Below are positions 26,795 to 33,825 of a stretch of 64,000 nt of DNA, piece after piece (the stretch's first letter is position 1; the number at the start of each line of letters is the position of its first letter). This DNA is from JTS-AC122 sp041742635 (lineage in GTDB: Bacteria > Planctomycetota > Phycisphaerae > Phycisphaerales > UBA1924). The DNA lies in assembly GCA_041742635.1 (NCBI GenBank), contig JBGSIF010000136.1, positions 22,054 to 86,053 of the forward strand. Direction: 5' to 3'. The translations under genes were made by a program, and so were the position numbers. The notes under the pieces were generated by a model, which worked only from the letters and a program-made list of their open reading frames with translations, did not search any database and had not been told where the DNA came from.

Positions 26795-28150
26795 ATGCGA
26801 TTGACGATGGTTGGTACCGGATACGTCGGCTTGGTCACCGGCGTCTGCCTCTCGAACACCGGCAACGACGTTGTCTGCCTTGACGTGGACGAGGCCAAGG
26901 TGCAGAAACTGCGCCACGGCGAAAGCCCCATCTACGAACCCGGCCTGAACGAACTCCTCGAGCGCAACATCGCCGCCAAGCGGCTGTCTTTCACGACCGA
27001 CGCCGCCGACGCGCACCGAGATGCCGACATCATCTTTATTTGTGTCGGCACCCCCAGCGACGAGCGTGGGCACACGGACATGAAGTACGTCTTCAGTGCC
27101 GCCGACACCATCGCCGACGTGCTCGCTTCGCTCGGACCCAAGCAAAAGACCAAAGTCGTCGTCGTCAAGTCCACCGTCCCCGTCGGCACAACACTTGCCG
27201 TCCGCGACCGCATCCGCGCCAAGGTTGGCCCCACTATCCCCTTCGAGGTCGCCAATAACCCCGAGTTCCTCAAAGAAGGCGCGGCGATCGAAGACTTCAA
27301 CAAGCCCGACCGCGTCGTCGTCGGCGTTGAGAAAGACTCCGTCGGCGAAGTCATGCGCGACCTCTACGACCCCTTCGTCCGCAATGGGCACCCCGTCTAT
27401 GTCATGGACATCCTTTCCAGCGAGATGGTCAAGTACGCCAGCAACGCGATGCTTGCCTGCAAAATCTCATTCATCAACGAAATGGCCAACCTCTGCGAGG
27501 CCTATGGCGCCGACGTCAACCGCGTCCGTGAGGGAATGACCTCCGACAAGCGCATCGGCAACCAGTTCCTCTACCCCGGCCTTGGTTACGGCGGCTCCTG
27601 CTTCCCAAAGGACACCCTTGCCTGCATCATGATGGGCGAAAAAGCCGGCGTCCCTACGCCCGTCAACAAGGCCGTCCACGACCTCAACCAGGCTCAGCGC
27701 GAACGCTTCTTCGGCAAGATGCTCAGCCATTTCAAAGCCAAGGACGCCCCCGGCGGCCTCACCGGCAAAACCCTCGCCTTCTGGGGCATTGCCTTCAAGC
27801 CCCGCACCGACGATATCCGTGAAGCCCCCGCCATCACCCTCATGCGCAAGGCTCTCTCCTACGGCGCGAAGGTCCGTGCTTATGACCCGGTTGCCAATGA
27901 GAACGCCCGACGCGACCTCGGCCCCAACTTCGAGATCCTCGACGACATGTACTCCTGCGCCGACGGAGCGGACGCTTTGGTTATCTCAACCGATTGGGAC
28001 GAGTTCAAGAATCCGGACTTCGACCGCATCGCTCGCAGCATGAAGAGCCGCGTGATCTTCGACGGCCGAAATCTCTATCGCCGCCAGCACATGGGCGAAC
28101 TCGGCTTCGCGTACTATTCTGTCGGTCGAGCGCCGGTGAAGCCGCACTGA
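26795..28150 (+). CDS. UDP-glucose 6-dehydrogenase
   Basis: A 451-residue UDP-glucose/GDP-mannose dehydrogenase. The N-terminal NAD loop GTGYVGLVTG, the catalytic thiol C269 (YGGSCFPKDT) and the central helix SEMVKYASNAMLA are in place, and the C-terminal UDP-binding domain has FKPRTDDIREAP. It makes UDP-glucuronate, a likely building block for the polysaccharide encoded at 1-23 kb. GTAGGAG lies 8 bases before ATG 26795. A frame open further upstream has no supporting ribosome site. Confidence 0.9.
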   Translation: MRLTMVGTGYVGLVTGVCLSNTGNDVVCLDVDEAKVQKLRHGESPIYEPGLNELLERNIAAKRLSFTTDAADAHRDADIIFICVGTPSDERGHTDMKYVFSAADTIADVLASLGPKQKTKVVVVKSTVPVGTTLAVRDRIRAKVGPTIPFEVANNPEFLKEGAAIEDFNKPDRVVVGVEKDSVGEVMRDLYDPFVRNGHPVYVMDILSSEMVKYASNAMLACKISFINEMANLCEAYGADVNRVREGMTSDKRIGNQFLYPGLGYGGSCFPKDTLACIMMGEKAGVPTPVNKAVHDLNQAQRERFFGKMLSHFKAKDAPGGLTGKTLAFWGIAFKPRTDDIREAPAITLMRKALSYGAKVRAYDPVANENARRDLGPNFEILDDMYSCADGADALVISTDWDEFKNPDFDRIARSMKSRVIFDGRNLYRRQHMGELGFAYYSVGRAPVKPH

Positions 28151-28215
28151 TCCGGACGATCGTCCGTCCGGGTCATCCCAACTCCCGCGGCCGCACTCGC
28201 GCACTGGAGACACCC

Positions 28216-29091
28216 ATGGGCTCGTCCAAGCCGCCGGGCACGCTCGGGAGTGACGCTGGCGTCGTCCCTGTTGATGAGGGAACACTTGTTCGTTCCAACT
28301 CGCCGCCGCCCCGCGCCGTCGGTGCCGTCCCACCGGCCATCGCCACCAAAGCCGGCACTCGCAACGGCGGGTGCCCGTGCTCCGGCGATGAACGTACCAC
28401 CCTCTCCGGCCTCGACAAAGTGCAGAGTTTTTCAGGCGATCTTCCGTCCCCGCTCCAGGTCATGAACTACACGCAGGCCAAGGACGAGCCGGTTCGTTCC
28501 TTCGTCCCTGACAAAGAAATCCGTCTTTGGATCAAGCAGGCCGCCGAGTACCACGGCGTCCCGCACCTTATGCTCGCCGTCATCCTCCAGCAGGAAAACG
28601 CCCCCGGCGCATCCCTCTACCAGAAACTCGGGCAGTTTGCCGAACGCTCCGGCCAGACCATCGCGGGTATCCTCGACGAGGCTCTCTGGGACATCGTTCC
28701 AGACAAACTCGCCGGCGGATCCTCCGGCTTCGCCAACATGAAACGAGCCACACTTCGTGGTGCTGCTTCCTACTCCGAACGCGTCTACGCCCGCAAGCCC
28801 ATCCCCGATAACGTCCGTTTCCGTATGCAAGGCTGGGACTCCGACACCCGTGTCCCCGGCGAGGATTGGCGATGCGACCTGTACTACTGCGCCGCCCATC
28901 TTCGGGAACTCATCGATCGTGTTACGGGTAAAGTCTGCCACAACGGCGCGCTCAGCCGCGACCAACTCGAAAAAGTCTTTGCCTCTTACAACGGCAGCGG
29001 CAAAGCCGCCGAAAAATACGGCCGCGATGCCATCAATCTCCTCTCGAACGCCGCCGCCGGAAAGGGCAACCTGTACTTCTACGAGAAGTAA
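28216..29091 (+). CDS. Predicted lysozyme-fold (SLT-like) protein
   Basis: A 291-residue protein. The first ~80 residues are Pro/Ser/Gly-rich and low complexity. The rest resembles a lytic transglycosylase core: a putative catalytic Glu in AVILQQENAPG (E127), GFANMKRATLR in the place of the GLMQ-type motif, and FASYNGSGKAAEKYG in the place of the AYN motif. It may cut peptidoglycan or another beta-1,4-linked polymer. There is no clear signal peptide. The similarity is weak, so the activity is tentative. ATG 28216 is the first in-frame start after the UDP-glucose dehydrogenase stop. Confidence 0.5.
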   Translation: MGSSKPPGTLGSDAGVVPVDEGTLVRSNSPPPRAVGAVPPAIATKAGTRNGGCPCSGDERTTLSGLDKVQSFSGDLPSPLQVMNYTQAKDEPVRSFVPDKEIRLWIKQAAEYHGVPHLMLAVILQQENAPGASLYQKLGQFAERSGQTIAGILDEALWDIVPDKLAGGSSGFANMKRATLRGAASYSERVYARKPIPDNVRFRMQGWDSDTRVPGEDWRCDLYYCAAHLRELIDRVTGKVCHNGALSRDQLEKVFASYNGSGKAAEKYGRDAINLLSNAAAGKGNLYFYEK

Positions 29092-29145
29092 CCTCTCTTC
29101 CCGCATCAGCACGCCACGCTTATTCAGGGGTACACTCCACCCGCC

Positions 29146-30687
29146 ATGATCGACCTGAAACAACTGCGCGACGATCCCACCCGCTTCCGCAACGGCTGCG
29201 CCAAGAAAAACGTCCGCGTCGATATCGACCGCCTGCTCGAACTCGACCGCGAGCACCGCACCCTGCTCACCCAGCAGGAAACCCTGCGAGCCGAGCAAAA
29301 GAAAATCGAGAAAGAACTCGGCCCGCAGATGGGCAAACTCGCTGGCGAACTGAAAAAAATCGCCCAGTCCGATCCCGCCCGTTCGTCCCAACTCCAGCGC
29401 GAACTCGACGACCTCAAGGCCCGCCCCGGCGCGCTCAAGGCCCAGATCGCCGAGGTCGAATCCCGCACTTCACTTCTCGAGCCACAGGTCCGCGACCTGC
29501 TCCTGACCATCCCGCTCCCGCCCGACGCCGATGTTCCCGTCGGCAAGGGTGCCGACGACAACGTCGAGATCAAACGATGGAGCCCGCCGAAGAGTGGGGG
29601 GGGGACGCCGGCGTCACCTCCGACCGCCGGCTTCGACACATCTAAATCCTTCGAGGCTAACCGCGGGTTCAAGCCCAAGAGCCACATCGAACTCGTCCGC
29701 GACCTGCACCTCGCCGACTTCGAGCGTGGCGTCAAAATGAGCGGTACCCGCTCCTACGTCCTCACCGGCGACGGGATGCTCCTCCACAACGCCGTCCTCC
29801 GCTACGCCTTCGACTTCATGACCCAGAAGCACGGCTTCAAAGCCATGAGCGTCCCCGTCATCGTCCGTGAAGAGTGCATGACCGGCACCGGGTTCTTCCC
29901 CGCCGGACGGGAGCAAGCCTACCTCATCGACGAAACCCACCGCAACAACCCCGATGCGGATCTCGCAGGTGAGCACGACGCCCACGCTTCCTCACCACAT
30001 CACATCCATCCCCACCGCGACCTCTACCTCACAGGCACCGGCGAGGTCGGACTCATGGGCCTGCACCAAAATGAAATCCTGCGCGAGGAAGACCTTCCCC
30101 TGCGCTATACCACCGTCTCAACCTGCTTCCGCCGCGAGGCCGGTGCCGCCGGCAAGGACACCGCCGGCCTCTACCGCATCCATCAGTTCGATAAAGTCGA
30201 ACAGGTCGTCATCTGCAAGGCCGACCAAGCCGAGAGCCGCGCCTGGCACAAACGCATGATCGGCTACGTTGAGGAACTCCTGCAATCCCTCGCGCTGCCC
30301 TACCGCCTCCTGCAATGCTGCACCGGCGACCTCGGCGTCAAAAACGCCGACATGGTCGATATCGAGTGTTGGATGCCCGGTCGTGGCACTCCCGGTGGCA
30401 CTGCTCTCCAGAGCAGTGTCCCATCCGGCGCCTACGGCGAGACCCACTCCGCCTCCCGTCTCTACGACTTCCAGTGCCGCCGACTCCACATGCGCTACCG
30501 CCCCGGCGGCGAGCAAGGCCAAGGCCCCACCGTCTTCTGCCACTCCCTCAACAACACCGTCCTCGCCAGCCCGCGCGTCCTCATCCCTATCCTCGAGATG
30601 TACCAGAACGCCGACGGATCCGTCACCATCCCCGACGCGCTCCGACCTCACATGGGTGGCGCGCACACCATCAACGGGAATAAATAA
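29146..30687 (+). CDS. serS: Serine--tRNA ligase
   Basis: A 513-residue class II synthetase that charges tRNA-Ser. The N-terminal ~120 residues are the antiparallel coiled-coil arm (LTQQETLRAEQKKIEKEL). Class II motif 2 is FRREAGAAGKDTAGLYRIHQFDKVE (two adjoining blocks) and motif 3 is near NNTVLASPR. The TxE serine-binding loop reads TGTGEV. Two insertions make it longer than usual (about 430): a Gly/Pro/Thr linker at ~146-160 and a His-rich segment (AGEHDAHASSPHHIHPHR) at ~274-290, just before the serine loop. Confidence 0.95.
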   Translation: MIDLKQLRDDPTRFRNGCAKKNVRVDIDRLLELDREHRTLLTQQETLRAEQKKIEKELGPQMGKLAGELKKIAQSDPARSSQLQRELDDLKARPGALKAQIAEVESRTSLLEPQVRDLLLTIPLPPDADVPVGKGADDNVEIKRWSPPKSGGGTPASPPTAGFDTSKSFEANRGFKPKSHIELVRDLHLADFERGVKMSGTRSYVLTGDGMLLHNAVLRYAFDFMTQKHGFKAMSVPVIVREECMTGTGFFPAGREQAYLIDETHRNNPDADLAGEHDAHASSPHHIHPHRDLYLTGTGEVGLMGLHQNEILREEDLPLRYTTVSTCFRREAGAAGKDTAGLYRIHQFDKVEQVVICKADQAESRAWHKRMIGYVEELLQSLALPYRLLQCCTGDLGVKNADMVDIECWMPGRGTPGGTALQSSVPSGAYGETHSASRLYDFQCRRLHMRYRPGGEQGQGPTVFCHSLNNTVLASPRVLIPILEMYQNADGSVTIPDALRPHMGGAHTINGNK

Positions 30688-30814
30688 TACGACGATGGTG
30701 TCGCTCCGGTGCCCGCACGTGGTTACAAAGCGTTTCGCTCGAAGCCGACTTCGCGTCTCAGGTAACGGGTCCACGCTATTCGAGCGGACACAACGTGTGC
30801 GACCGGCTTCATGG

Positions 30815-31135
30815 TCATGTGTTTTTCCGACGGACTTCGATGATCTTCGCCGCGAACTTTTCCATGACCCCTTTGACGAGTGGGTGGTCGGTCGGATCGT
30901 TAGGTGGCTCCACGGCCGCGGCACGCGGTGTATCGGTGTTCGGGACGCTCGGAACAGGTTCGGTGATTGTGAAGCGAGCCGGCTGGCTGGAAGAGATCAT
31001 GCCCCCCGTGCGTGTGTGTGGGGGGGGGGGCGAGTTCGCCGCGGGGATTGTCGCTTGCGTTGTCGGCGGTGCAAGAGCGGATCTCGGCTCGCCCGAAGAG
31101 GGGCGGGACGGCCCGGCTTCGCCCGCCGCTAGACT
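30815..31135 (-). other. dnaX: Minus-1-frame tau extension of dnaX
   Basis: From the last A of the A7 run at 31141-31135, the -1 frame of the minus strand is open for 106 codons to TGA at 30817-30815. It begins SLAAGEAGPS, crosses a Pro/Ala linker that includes a run of eleven C (four Pro), and ends with PTDHPLVKGVMEKF and a basic tail. That last block resembles the C-terminal helix of many DnaX tau proteins. Translation through a -1 shift would give a 497-residue tau, versus 392 residues for the in-frame gamma. The shared-sense reading frame, the conserved-looking end and the signals described in the next entry argue for real expression. Confidence 0.7.
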
Positions 31136-31157
31136 TTTTTTGTTCCGGTTACTCCTT
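31102..31157 (-). promoter_or_regulatory. Programmed -1 frameshift element in dnaX
   Basis: Read on the minus strand: AAGGAG (31157-31152), a 10-base spacer, the slippery run AAAAAAAG (31141-31134) with the zero-frame TAG two codons later, and a GC hairpin with stem GGCGGG (31127-31122) and CCCGCC (31107-31102). This is the same order and nearly the same spacing as the Escherichia coli dnaX cassette (SD about 10 bases before A-AAA-AAG, stem-loop about 6 after). Confidence 0.75.
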
Positions 31158-32307
31158 CGGCGGGCCGGGCACCGACGACGGCGCGAGCAGCAGATGTGCC
31201 CGCGACGCCCATCGCAACCGCAGCGACATCCGCGAACTTTTCAGACATAGCAAGGCGAACAACCGCGGCATCGAGCAGCGCACGAGAAGAAGTGCTCGCC
31301 CGCATCGTGCGTGATACGTTCTCGCAGAGCGAGATCATGTAGACAAGGCCGGCCGCGTCGAAGCGAGCCGCTTCTGCGATCGCTTGCGTTCGGAGATCCC
31401 CGGAAAGTTCGACGAGGTCGGTGTCGGGGCCGCAGGCGCAGAGGACCATGAGGTCGCGGAAGTAATCGGCCAGCGTACCCAGGAGGTGTTCGGGGGAGAT
31501 GCCGCGGCCTAGGAGGTCGTTCGTCGTCGAGAGAGCCACGGCGACATTCGCGTCGGCCATGGACCGCACGAGCGTGCTGATCAGTTCACGGTCGGGCAAG
31601 CCGAGCAGGTCTTGCAAGAGCGGGAGGGTGAGTTTCTTTTCCCCCGCCGCCATGACGCGGTCCATGAGCGAGAGTGCATCGCGCATGGAGCCGTTGCCCA
31701 GCCGGGCCACCATGTGCAGCAGTTCGGGGGTGGCTTCGAGGCTCTCTCGCTTGACGACGTCGGCGAGGTGTTCGATGATCCGGGCCGTTGGGATATTGCG
31801 AAACTCGAAGCGCTGGCAGCGGCTCTGGATCGTCGCGGGGACTTTGTGGGTTTCGGTCGTGCAGAGGATGAAGACGACGTGGTCCGGAGGCTCCTCCATC
31901 GTTTTGAGCAGAGCGTTGAACGCCGCGGTCGAGAGCATGTGGACTTCGTCGATGATGTAGACTTTGTACCGGCCCCGCAGCGGGCGGTAGATGCAGTTGG
32001 CGATGAGTTCGCGGGCCTGCTCGACGCCGTTGTTGCTCGCGGCGTCGATCTCGATCACGTCCGTATCACGCCCGAGCATGATCGCGTCGGCGACTTCTTT
32101 GGGCTCGTCGCCGGGGGCGTTAAGGGCTTTGGCGAAGACGCGGGCGGTGGACGTTTTGCCCACGCCGCGGGTGCCGCAGAAGAGATAGGCGTGTGCCACG
32201 CGGTTGTGCGCGATGGCGTTCTGAAGAGTGCGTGCGATCTGCTCCTGCCCGACGACTTCGTCAAAGGAGCGGGAGCGGTATCGGCGGGCCAGGACGGTGT
32301 AGGACAT
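31129..32307 (-). CDS. dnaX: DNA polymerase III gamma/tau subunit
   Basis: The clamp-loader ATPase. Walker A GTRGVGKTS is at residues 45-53, Walker B YIIDEVHML near 105, and the sensor SRC motif TIQSRCQRF near 160. The zero frame stops after KKV, giving a 392-residue gamma-like form that contains the ATPase and collar domains. The usual four-Cys zinc module between Walker A and the DxxEIDAASNNG block is absent here (no Cys between residues 54 and ~90). A -1 frameshift at the final KK codons would extend it to tau. It starts ATG 32307 and is the first gene of the minus-strand group 30.8-33.7 kb. Confidence 0.95.
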   Translation of the reverse strand: MSYTVLARRYRSRSFDEVVGQEQIARTLQNAIAHNRVAHAYLFCGTRGVGKTSTARVFAKALNAPGDEPKEVADAIMLGRDTDVIEIDAASNNGVEQARELIANCIYRPLRGRYKVYIIDEVHMLSTAAFNALLKTMEEPPDHVVFILCTTETHKVPATIQSRCQRFEFRNIPTARIIEHLADVVKRESLEATPELLHMVARLGNGSMRDALSLMDRVMAAGEKKLTLPLLQDLLGLPDRELISTLVRSMADANVAVALSTTNDLLGRGISPEHLLGTLADYFRDLMVLCACGPDTDLVELSGDLRTQAIAEAARFDAAGLVYMISLCENVSRTMRASTSSRALLDAAVVRLAMSEKFADVAAVAMGVAGTSAARAVVGARPAEGVTGTKKV

Positions 32308-32316
32308 GCGGGGAGT

Positions 32317-33060
32317 TTAGGACAGTCTCGGAGCCGCCTCGGGGATCGTGCGAGAATTGGCCTCGCCGCATTCTGGGCATCGGTCGGTGGCGATGCCTGC
32401 CAGGTCATAGGCGCAGAAGATGCAGCATCCGGAAGCGCGGCGACGGTACCGGCGGACGAGGCGCAGCACGGCAAACAACACACAATAGACCACCCCAAAG
32501 AACGCGGAGTTGAGTACGAGGGCAGTCCAGGCTGGCCGAAGTGGGAGGGCACGCCGAATGGTCTGGGTAACTTTGCCTTTGGTAATTCGATCAGGAAGTT
32601 CGTAGCCTCCAAGGACTTCCGACGTCGTGTTTGATACTGGCGTGGTCGCGGTTCGTTCGTACCACATGCAGCGCAGCGGCCAGCCCGAGGCGTGCTGCTG
32701 TGACATGTTTGACGACTTGGAAACAAGCGGTCCCCAGGATGGTCGGCTTGGAGCGTTTCCCTCTTCCCGTGAGGACTTCATGATGGCACGTTTCTTTTCG
32801 AGAGCATCGGCAGGCGCGAGGCCATCGGCGGATGCGGCGGTATACGGTCGTGATTGACGTTCAACGCGACCAAACACAAACGACTCGGATACGTAGTACA
32901 GGTCGGTGCCGATGAGGTCCATCCAGTACCGGCTGCGGGCCTTGGGCCATGACGGCTCGCCCGCCGCCGCGAGCGCCCATGCCACCAAAACGGTCGTGAG
33001 CACGCCGAACCCCAAGCACCACGTCGCTCGACGCGCGACCCCAGCGAAGGTTCGGTTCAT
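32317..33060 (-). CDS. Membrane protein with C-terminal zinc ribbon
   Basis: A 247-residue protein with a membrane helix near the N-terminus (about residues 12-32) and another near 185-207, followed by a cytoplasmic zinc ribbon CCIFCAYDL...CPECGE. The C-x2-C(A/G)YDL...CPxCG pattern is common in uncharacterised planctomycete membrane proteins. The region between the helices is probably extracytoplasmic. The chosen start is ATG 33060, with GGAG four bases before; ATG 33075 is an alternative. Function unknown. It lies 9 bases upstream of dnaX on the same strand. Confidence 0.65.
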   Translation of the reverse strand: MNRTFAGVARRATWCLGFGVLTTVLVAWALAAAGEPSWPKARSRYWMDLIGTDLYYVSESFVFGRVERQSRPYTAASADGLAPADALEKKRAIMKSSREEGNAPSRPSWGPLVSKSSNMSQQHASGWPLRCMWYERTATTPVSNTTSEVLGGYELPDRITKGKVTQTIRRALPLRPAWTALVLNSAFFGVVYCVLFAVLRLVRRYRRRASGCCIFCAYDLAGIATDRCPECGEANSRTIPEAAPRLS

Positions 33061-33081
33061 ATCACTCCGGTCCATCCGCGA

Positions 33082-33708
33082 CTATCGCTTCTTCGTTTGC
33101 TTCTGTGAACTGGATTTTTTGGTTGACGGCGAAGGAGATTTCTTGGCGGATTTGCTGGTCGGCGCCTTGATTGCCGGTGATTTGGCTTTGCTTTGATCGG
33201 CCTTCTTCGCCGCCGACCTCGCCGCCGCCGCTTTGTTGTTGACCAGGATGGCCTTCTCGTAGTGCTCGATGTACTTCTTCACCGGCGTCTTGCTGATCGC
33301 CTCCCCGATGACATCGAGTGCGAGGTCTTCGATTTTCTTGAAACGGATGCAGCACTTGCCCATGTCGAGTTTCTTGCCGGTCTTTGCCCACGCCTGATGA
33401 AACCACAGCCAGTGCGTGCCCTCGCCGTAGACGGACATAAGGTACACCGACATGTAGTTTTTCTGAGACGCAAGCCCTGCAAACGGGAGCGGCTGCTTCG
33501 GGTCGCAGTGGTAGCCGGGGGGGAAGACGCTGTGGGGGATGTAGTAACCGATCATGCCGTACTGCATCCCTTCTTCGTAACCCGATTTGCCGTCGGCACC
33601 GCGATCGAGGTTTTTGAGGATGATCTTGCGGACCTGCTCGATCGCGTCGCGCCGATCGGGGGGCAACTCGGCGAGGTACTGGGCGACGGTAGTGGCTTTG
33701 GACTGCAT
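33082..33708 (-). CDS. DUF1801-domain protein with lysine-rich tail
   Basis: A 208-residue cytoplasmic protein. The first ~135 residues are a DUF1801 domain (YLAELPPDRRDAIEQVRKII at the start, LPFAGLASQKNYMSVYLM, and GKCCIRFKKIEDLALDVIGE). The last ~60 residues are almost only Lys, Ser, Ala and Pro (KSPAIKAPTSKSAKKSPS), resembling histone H1-like tails and suggesting nucleic-acid binding. ATG 33708 fits the domain start; the frame runs further upstream without support. The DUF1801 biochemical role is not known. Confidence 0.75.
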   Translation of the reverse strand: MQSKATTVAQYLAELPPDRRDAIEQVRKIILKNLDRGADGKSGYEEGMQYGMIGYYIPHSVFPPGYHCDPKQPLPFAGLASQKNYMSVYLMSVYGEGTHWLWFHQAWAKTGKKLDMGKCCIRFKKIEDLALDVIGEAISKTPVKKYIEHYEKAILVNNKAAAARSAAKKADQSKAKSPAIKAPTSKSAKKSPSPSTKKSSSQKQTKKR

Positions 33709-33763
33709 GAAATCAGTATACCAAGCCCACTTCACGCAGTGGGGGCAACGGATGAGGTGAATG

Positions 33764-33794
33764 AAAAAACAAGCCACGGCGCTTTCGCCGCGGC
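33764..33794 (-). terminator. Rho-independent terminator for the PQQ-dehydrogenase gene
   Basis: On the minus strand a 9-base stem (GCCGCGGCG / CGCCGTGGC with one G-T pair) and a four-base loop are followed by a T-run. It lies just after the stop at 33826. Confidence 0.8.
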
Positions 33795-33825
33795 TCGTTT
33801 GGAGTTGAATAGGCACCAGCGATGT

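Noticed and set aside
31021..31030. Poly-G run as assembly gap or artefact
   Set aside because: It keeps the tau frame open as Pro codons, so I treated it as genuine sequence, with the caveat listed under findings.
30815..31250. dnaX as a simply broken gene
   Set aside because: The SD, A7G run, hairpin and long open -1 frame with a DnaX-like end occur together; chance decay would not preserve them.
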